NCBI RefSeq assembly: GCF_014058685.1
Contig: NZ_CP059055.1
Span: forward strand, 124,001 to 188,000
Reading direction: 5' to 3'
Length of the DNA: 64,000 bases
DNA from: Lactobacillus johnsonii
Lineage (GTDB): Bacteria > Bacillota > Bacilli > Lactobacillales > Lactobacillaceae
A model generated the notes under the pieces. The model was given only the letters and a program-made list of their open reading frames with translations. It was not told the origin of the DNA and ran no database searches. Each line of letters begins with the position of its first letter. Positions within the stretch are counted from its first letter, which is position 1. Below are positions 59,283 to 64,000 of the stretch, piece after piece. Position numbers and translations under genes: made by a program.

Positions 59283-61220
59283 ATGACTCAATATGATTTA
59301 GTCGGAGCAACTGGGTGTGCAACTGGTGTAGCACATACTTTTATGGCTGAAGAAGCATTAGAGAAGGCTGCTGAAAAATTAGGGTATTCAATTAAAATTG
59401 AAACCCATGGTCAAACGGGTGTTGAGCATGAACTTTCACCAGAAGAAATAAAGAATGCTAAGGGTGTAGTGATTGCTTCAGATGTAGATGTTGATCCAGA
59501 CCGTTTTGCTGGTAAAAGAGCGGTGATTGTACCCGTTGCCAAAGGAATAAAAGAGCCAGAGACACTAATTAAGGAAGCCCTAAATCCTGATACACCTATT
59601 TACAAACCTGGACAACCAGCTAAAAAATCTTCTACAGCTGGAAATAGCGCTGAAAATTTAGGAACTAAAATTTACACGTCTTTAATGAATGGTGTTTCCC
59701 ACATGTTACCTTTTGTTGTAGCAGGTGGTGTGCTAATTGCTGTCTCATTTTTCTGGGGAATTTATTCTGCTGATCCTAAGAGCAGTCAGTATAATCAATT
59801 TGCTTATATGTTAAATACAATTGGTAGTACGACGATGGGATTAATGGTCCCAGTTTTAGGGGCTTTTATTGCTGAAGCGTTAGCTAAAAGATCAGGCCTA
59901 GTCGTTGGTTTTGCGGCTGGGATGATTACAAGTGTTGGCGGCGGTGGTTTCTTAGGAGCTATTATTGGTGGTTATCTAGCAGCAATTGTAGTTCTCTTAC
60001 TTCAGAGATTGTTAAAACCACTTCCTGATAAAGAATTTAGAGGACTAAAGTCAATTTTTTTACTTCCAGTTTTAGGTGTATTCATTACTGGAGCAATTAT
60101 GTTTTGGCTCAATGGACCAATTAAAGCAATTAATACGGGTATGATGTCCTGGTTAAAGGGATTTGAAAATTCTAGTCCAATTCTTTTAGGAATTATTATT
60201 GGTGTAATGTGTGCATCTGACTTTGGTGGACCAATTAATAAGGCTGCTTATGTAACAGGTACAGCCTTACTAGCACAAGGTAACTACTACTTTATGGCCG
60301 GTGTATCTGCTGCATGTATTGCTCCACCTTTAGCAACTGGCTTTGCAGTTTTATTAAATAAGAAGGCATATTCCAAGAATGAACGTACAGCTGGTTATGT
60401 TAATTTTCTACTAGGATCAACCCATATTACGGAGGGTGCTATTCCATTTGCTGCAAAGCATCCTTTATGGAATATTCCTGCATTTATGGTTGGATCAGCA
60501 ATTGCGGCAGCCTTGACTTATATCTCTAAAATTCAAGTTCCAGCCCCTCATGGCGGATTCATTATTTTACCATTAGTTAACAAACCATTTTTATGGGTAT
60601 TATGGATCGTAATTGGTTCATTCATTTCAGGAATCTTATTAGCTTTGATTGCTGGTAGATTTGCAAAAAGAGAGCCAGAATTTGAAGATGGCCCTGATCT
60701 AGATGTATTTGGTGAAGAAGAAAATGTCAAAAAGCCTAAAACTGTAGAAAAAAATAATGCTGTTACGGACTATAATCCAAATGATATTTTGGAAACGCAA
60801 AATATTGAAGTAAATGTTGATGTACCCAATAAAGACTCAGCTTTAAAATACCTAGCTAATTTAGCAGTGAAAAATGGGTTGGCTACTAGTAGTCAAGCTG
60901 TCTATGATAAGTATTTAGTTCGTGAAAAAGAAAATTCTACTGGAATGACAGATGGCTTTGCTATCCCGCATGCACAATCTGCAGCTATTAAACAGTCAGC
61001 TATGTTAATTTTAAAGCTAAAGAATCCGATTGAGTGGGATTCTTTAGACGGTCAAAAGATTGATACTGTAATTTCATTTTTGATTCCTGAAAAGGATAGT
61101 AAGAAGCACTTACAATATTTGTCTAATACGGCTAAATTGTTAACACATCAAGATTTCATTGAGAAACTTAAAAAAGCTCAGACACCAGAAGAAATTAAAA
61201 ATTTGTTTGCTAACAACTAA
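59283..61220 (+). CDS. PTS fructose-family IIBCA transporter
   Basis: A 645-residue fused permease in the order IIB (1-100), IIC (about 125-465) and IIA (about 500-645). The IIB phosphocysteine is in GATGCATGVAHTFMAEEAL (usually ACPTG). IIC has about nine TM segments. The IIA His is in TDGFAIPHAQS. ATG 59283 is preferred because AAGGGATGA provides a normally spaced RBS; ATG 59274 overlaps it. RpiR presumably regulates it together with the kinase upstream. Confidence 0.9.
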   Translation: MTQYDLVGATGCATGVAHTFMAEEALEKAAEKLGYSIKIETHGQTGVEHELSPEEIKNAKGVVIASDVDVDPDRFAGKRAVIVPVAKGIKEPETLIKEALNPDTPIYKPGQPAKKSSTAGNSAENLGTKIYTSLMNGVSHMLPFVVAGGVLIAVSFFWGIYSADPKSSQYNQFAYMLNTIGSTTMGLMVPVLGAFIAEALAKRSGLVVGFAAGMITSVGGGGFLGAIIGGYLAAIVVLLLQRLLKPLPDKEFRGLKSIFLLPVLGVFITGAIMFWLNGPIKAINTGMMSWLKGFENSSPILLGIIIGVMCASDFGGPINKAAYVTGTALLAQGNYYFMAGVSAACIAPPLATGFAVLLNKKAYSKNERTAGYVNFLLGSTHITEGAIPFAAKHPLWNIPAFMVGSAIAAALTYISKIQVPAPHGGFIILPLVNKPFLWVLWIVIGSFISGILLALIAGRFAKREPEFEDGPDLDVFGEEENVKKPKTVEKNNAVTDYNPNDILETQNIEVNVDVPNKDSALKYLANLAVKNGLATSSQAVYDKYLVREKENSTGMTDGFAIPHAQSAAIKQSAMLILKLKNPIEWDSLDGQKIDTVISFLIPEKDSKKHLQYLSNTAKLLTHQDFIEKLKKAQTPEEIKNLFANN

Positions 61221-61256
61221 AAAAGAAAACTGCCAGAAATGGTAGTTTTCTTTTAT
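61221..61256 (+). terminator. Terminator of the kinase-PTS operon
   Basis: AAAGAAAACTGCCA pairs with TGGTAGTTTTCTTT across a GAAA loop. Confidence 0.88.
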
Positions 61257-61334
61257 GTTTAATCATAGACTAATAATTTTAATAATGATATCATTTATAT
61301 AATTACTTATGACTTACAAGGAGGAATTTTATTA

Positions 61335-63284
61335 ATGGCATTACTCAATGTACGTGGCGGTGCTGGTGATATTACTAAGCCCGATCTTAATGCAAGACCA
61401 CAAGATAATCTTTACTTAGCAGTGAATTCTGAATGGATTGAAAAAGCAAAAATTCCTTCAGACCGTTCAAGAATTAGTTCTTTTGATGGTATTGATTTGA
61501 ACATTGAAAAGAGCTTAATGCAAGATTTTGCGGATTTTGCAGATGGTAAAAAGAAATTGCCAAATGTTCCTAATTTTGAAAAAGCAGTTGAACTTTACAA
61601 AATTGCTAATAACTTTGACAAGAGAAATGAAGATGGGGCAAAGCCAATTAAAGCTGACCTTGAAGAAATCACTAGTTTACGTAATTTAACTGATCTTAAC
61701 TTAAGAGTAGCTGATTTTTACAAGAATGCTTTTGACTTACCAATCAGTGTGTCAGTTGATGCTGACATGAAGGATACTAAAGTTCATGTTGTGTACTTTG
61801 GCGGACCTGGTTTATTCTTGCCTGATACTACTACCTACGACAATCCTGCAGCAGCTGATTTATTGAAGGTATTACAAGATCAATCTGAAAACTTACTTAA
61901 GATGGCTGATGTAAGTGAAGAAGATGCTAAGAAGTATGTAGAAGGTGCATTGAAGTTTGATAAGAAACTTTCTAAGGTGCTTAAGTCAACTGAAGAATGG
62001 GCAGATTACCCAGCAATGTACAATCCAATGCCTTTATCTGAATTTGAAGATAAGTTTGATAGCTTTAAGATTGACAACTTCTTAAGTAATTTATTTACTC
62101 AAAAGCCTGAGAAGATTATTGTCACTGAACCAAGATTTTTAGATCATGTTGAGGAATTGATCAACGAAGATAATTTTGATGAAATTAAAGGCTGGATGGT
62201 TGTTAAGTTTATTAATGGTGTAGCTGCATATCTTTCTCAAGACTTCCGTGAAGCTGCTTTTCCATTTAGTCAAGCTTTATCAGGACAACCTGAATTATCT
62301 TCTGGTACTAAGCAAGCTTACCGTTTAGCTAATGGTATGTTTAGCGAAGTAGTTGGTGTGTACTACGGTCAAACTTACTTTGGCGCTGAAGCTAAGGCTG
62401 ACGTAGAAGATATGATTCATAAGATGATTGACGTTTATGAAAAACGTATCTCTGAAAATGATTGGCTATCTGAAGACACCAAGAAAAAAGCAATTGTTAA
62501 ATTACGTGCTTTAATTTTGAAGATTGGTTATCCAGAAAAGATTGAAGAAATCTATGATCGTCTTCAAGTTGTCCCTGAAGCAGAAGGTGGTAGCCTTTAC
62601 TCTAATGAAAGCGCAGCTGCTGTAGAATCAGTTAAGTATAATCTTGAAAAATTAACGCAACCGGTTGATCGAACTGTATGGCTCATGCCTGGTAACTTAG
62701 TAAATGCATGTTACGATCCACAGAGAAATGATATTACTTTCCCAGCTGCAATTTTGCAAAAGCCATTCTATGACTTGAAACAATCTCGTAGCTTAAACTA
62801 CGGTGGTATTGGTGTTGTTATTGCACACGAAATTTCTCACGCCTTTGACAACAACGGTGCTAAATTTGATGAATTTGGTAACTTGAAGAACTGGTGGACA
62901 GACGAAGACTTTGAGGAATTTAAGAAACGTACTCAAGCCGAAATTGACTTATTTAATGGTATTGAATATGGTCCAGTTACCTTGAATGGTAAGCAGATTG
63001 TTTCTGAAAATATTGCTGACCAAGGTGGTTTGACTGCAGCTGTTGAAGCTAATAAGGGTGAAGATGGAAACATGAAGGAAGTATTTGAAAACTTTGCTCG
63101 TGTTTGGGCAAACAAGCAACTTCCTGAATCGATTAAGACACAAGTTTCAGTTGATGTTCATGCTCCTGGTCCTGAAAGAGCTAACGTTCAATCACAATGC
63201 CAAGAAGAGTTCTACAAGGCATTTGATGTTAAGCCAGAAGATGGTATGTGGTTAGATCCAGAAAAACGTGTTGTGATTTGGTAA
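61335..63284 (+). CDS. pepO: Endopeptidase O (M13 family)
   Basis: A 649-residue cytoplasmic neprilysin-like oligopeptidase with no signal peptide or TM. Zinc site HEISHAFDNNG (about residues 496-506) supplies HExxH; SENIADQGG near residue 556 supplies the third ligand (ENxxD). NACYDPQRNDITFPAA is the substrate-binding region. It works in casein or peptide nitrogen supply. AAGGAGG precedes ATG 61335. Confidence 0.95.
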   Translation: MALLNVRGGAGDITKPDLNARPQDNLYLAVNSEWIEKAKIPSDRSRISSFDGIDLNIEKSLMQDFADFADGKKKLPNVPNFEKAVELYKIANNFDKRNEDGAKPIKADLEEITSLRNLTDLNLRVADFYKNAFDLPISVSVDADMKDTKVHVVYFGGPGLFLPDTTTYDNPAAADLLKVLQDQSENLLKMADVSEEDAKKYVEGALKFDKKLSKVLKSTEEWADYPAMYNPMPLSEFEDKFDSFKIDNFLSNLFTQKPEKIIVTEPRFLDHVEELINEDNFDEIKGWMVVKFINGVAAYLSQDFREAAFPFSQALSGQPELSSGTKQAYRLANGMFSEVVGVYYGQTYFGAEAKADVEDMIHKMIDVYEKRISENDWLSEDTKKKAIVKLRALILKIGYPEKIEEIYDRLQVVPEAEGGSLYSNESAAAVESVKYNLEKLTQPVDRTVWLMPGNLVNACYDPQRNDITFPAAILQKPFYDLKQSRSLNYGGIGVVIAHEISHAFDNNGAKFDEFGNLKNWWTDEDFEEFKKRTQAEIDLFNGIEYGPVTLNGKQIVSENIADQGGLTAAVEANKGEDGNMKEVFENFARVWANKQLPESIKTQVSVDVHAPGPERANVQSQCQEEFYKAFDVKPEDGMWLDPEKRVVIW

Positions 63285-63301
63285 AAAAACAAAGACTAAT
63301 T

Positions 63302-63339
63302 TTAGAATCAAATGGCGAAAGCTGTTTGGTTCTTTTTTC
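63302..63339 (+). terminator. Terminator of pepO
   Basis: AGAATCAAATGGC pairs, with G-T pairs, to GCTGTTTGGTTCT around a GAAA loop, followed by six T. Confidence 0.82.
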
Positions 63340-63426
63340 ATTGTTTGCAAAAAGAAATTATTAATAATATTATGAATTGGTATTCTTATCACTTAAGACA
63401 ATATTCTTAATTAGAAAAGGTTAAAC

Positions 63427-64000
63427 ATGTTAGAAAAAATAAAAACTAATAGATTTTGCCAATTCATCTGGCCATATTTATTAATCATCTTGGCTACAAC
63501 CATAGTCATTTCACCACAGCTAATCTCACACACTATTTTAGCTAGTGATGACACTGCTGATACCTTATTTCACTATAGTCGCTTTTATGATGCAGGGATG
63601 CAGCTTAAAAGTGGAATCTTTAGCATTTTCCAAACTAATTTTACTTTTCAGCAGAGCGGAAGAATTATTAATGCCATTTATGGGCCGCTTTTCGCCTATT
63701 TTAACGGGATTTTAGTTCTTATTGCTGGTAATTGGTTTAACTATCAAGTTATCTTAGCCTATCTAATTTCTTTATTGGGTGCTGGGAGTATGTATTACCT
63801 CCTAAAGCAGGTAGGTATTAATAAGCTTTTAGCTACTGTAATGGGAATTATCTATATTAACATTGGGATGATTCCAGCCTTTATCAATCGTAGTTCTTTT
63901 AATGGGTGGGGCCAGGCGTTAATGCCGCTAGTTGTTTTATGCGGCGTTCGCATGATTTGCGATAAAAAACAACCAATTAACTGGATTCAGTTAATGATTG
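63427..64000 (+). CDS. Polytopic membrane protein, YfhO-like, partial at right edge
   Basis: The first 191 codons of a large membrane protein run off the right edge. A first TM (about residues 14-35) is followed by an extracytoplasmic loop (ISHTILASDDTADTLFHYSRFYD region) with an acidic D-D pair, then further TM segments. This resembles YfhO/6-pyruvoyl-tetrahydropterin-synthase-related membrane proteins and GT-C glycosyltransferases. AGAAAAGG lies before ATG 63427. Confidence 0.6.
   Translation, partial: MLEKIKTNRFCQFIWPYLLIILATTIVISPQLISHTILASDDTADTLFHYSRFYDAGMQLKSGIFSIFQTNFTFQQSGRIINAIYGPLFAYFNGILVLIAGNWFNYQVILAYLISLLGAGSMYYLLKQVGINKLLATVMGIIYINIGMIPAFINRSSFNGWGQALMPLVVLCGVRMICDKKQPINWIQLMI

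Overview
The window is AT-rich, low-GC Firmicute DNA. The gene set points to a Lactobacillus of the acidophilus/johnsonii-gasseri group: a nucleoside 2-deoxyribosyltransferase very like the known lactobacillus enzyme, SLAP-type surface proteins, an LPXTG/SEC10 adhesin-like protein, several PTS systems, PepO, a D-aspartate ligase next to an asparagine-synthase paralogue, and an anaerobic ribonucleotide reductase. Species assignment is an inference from content. I see no rRNA, tRNA, insertion sequence, prophage or CRISPR array.

Layout. 1-8.9 kb holds short housekeeping and repair units on both strands: a left-edge 3-methyladenine glycosylase, DUF488, TerC, an Ogt-like protein without its catalytic cysteine, a sirtuin, cardiolipin synthase, a zinc peptidase, a lipase-like protein, RNase H and a secreted DUF1002 protein. 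9-15.4 kb has a glycosyltransferase, an odd alpha/beta hydrolase, a variant PRPP synthetase, an amino-acid permease behind a terminator-containing leader, and a TetR/membrane-protein pair. 15.7-23.7 kb has a secreted CAP/SLAP protein, Ddl, a MerR-like coiled-coil protein, a Na+/H+ antiporter, a YibE/F pair and an esterase whose 3' end contains a parS-like site.

23.7-32.8 kb is an amino-sugar locus: a divergent GH31-like protein, a GntR (NagR/DasR type) regulator, AgaS, NagA and a complete mannose-family PTS (IIB, IIC, IID, IIA). Two DasR-like operators and two cre-like sites sit at its two promoters. The logic fits import of N-acetylgalactosamine or a related amino sugar, deacetylation by NagA, deamination/isomerisation by AgaS to tagatose-6-phosphate, and possibly cleavage by LacD (53.3 kb) after phosphorylation. 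33-37.6 kb holds a zinc-ribbon membrane protein, the deoxyribosyltransferase, an orphan PTS IIA gene with no conventional start codon, a tyrosine phosphatase/GntR pair and UspA.

From 37.6 kb nearly all genes run on the + strand. A structured leader with a possible 47-residue peptide and a strong terminator precedes a phosphonate-type ABC transporter (phnD, then a second terminator, then phnC-phnE-phnE). Then come a metallophosphoesterase, AsnH-like plus D-Asp ligase (peptidoglycan cross-bridge), nrdDG with paired NrdR-like boxes, a DUF59/DUF1858 and DUF438/hemerythrin/PAS pair, an MFS transporter, cre-controlled lacD, a large LPXTG coiled-coil protein, an RpiR-regulated 1-phosphofructokinase/fructose PTS operon, PepO and a right-edge membrane protein.

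The best leads are the phn leader RNA, the parS-like site, the DasR-like regulon, the ACG-start PTS gene, several possible small RNAs, and a recurring theme of enzymes missing a catalytic residue (Ogt, alpha/beta hydrolase, Prs, GH31, sirtuin zinc site).
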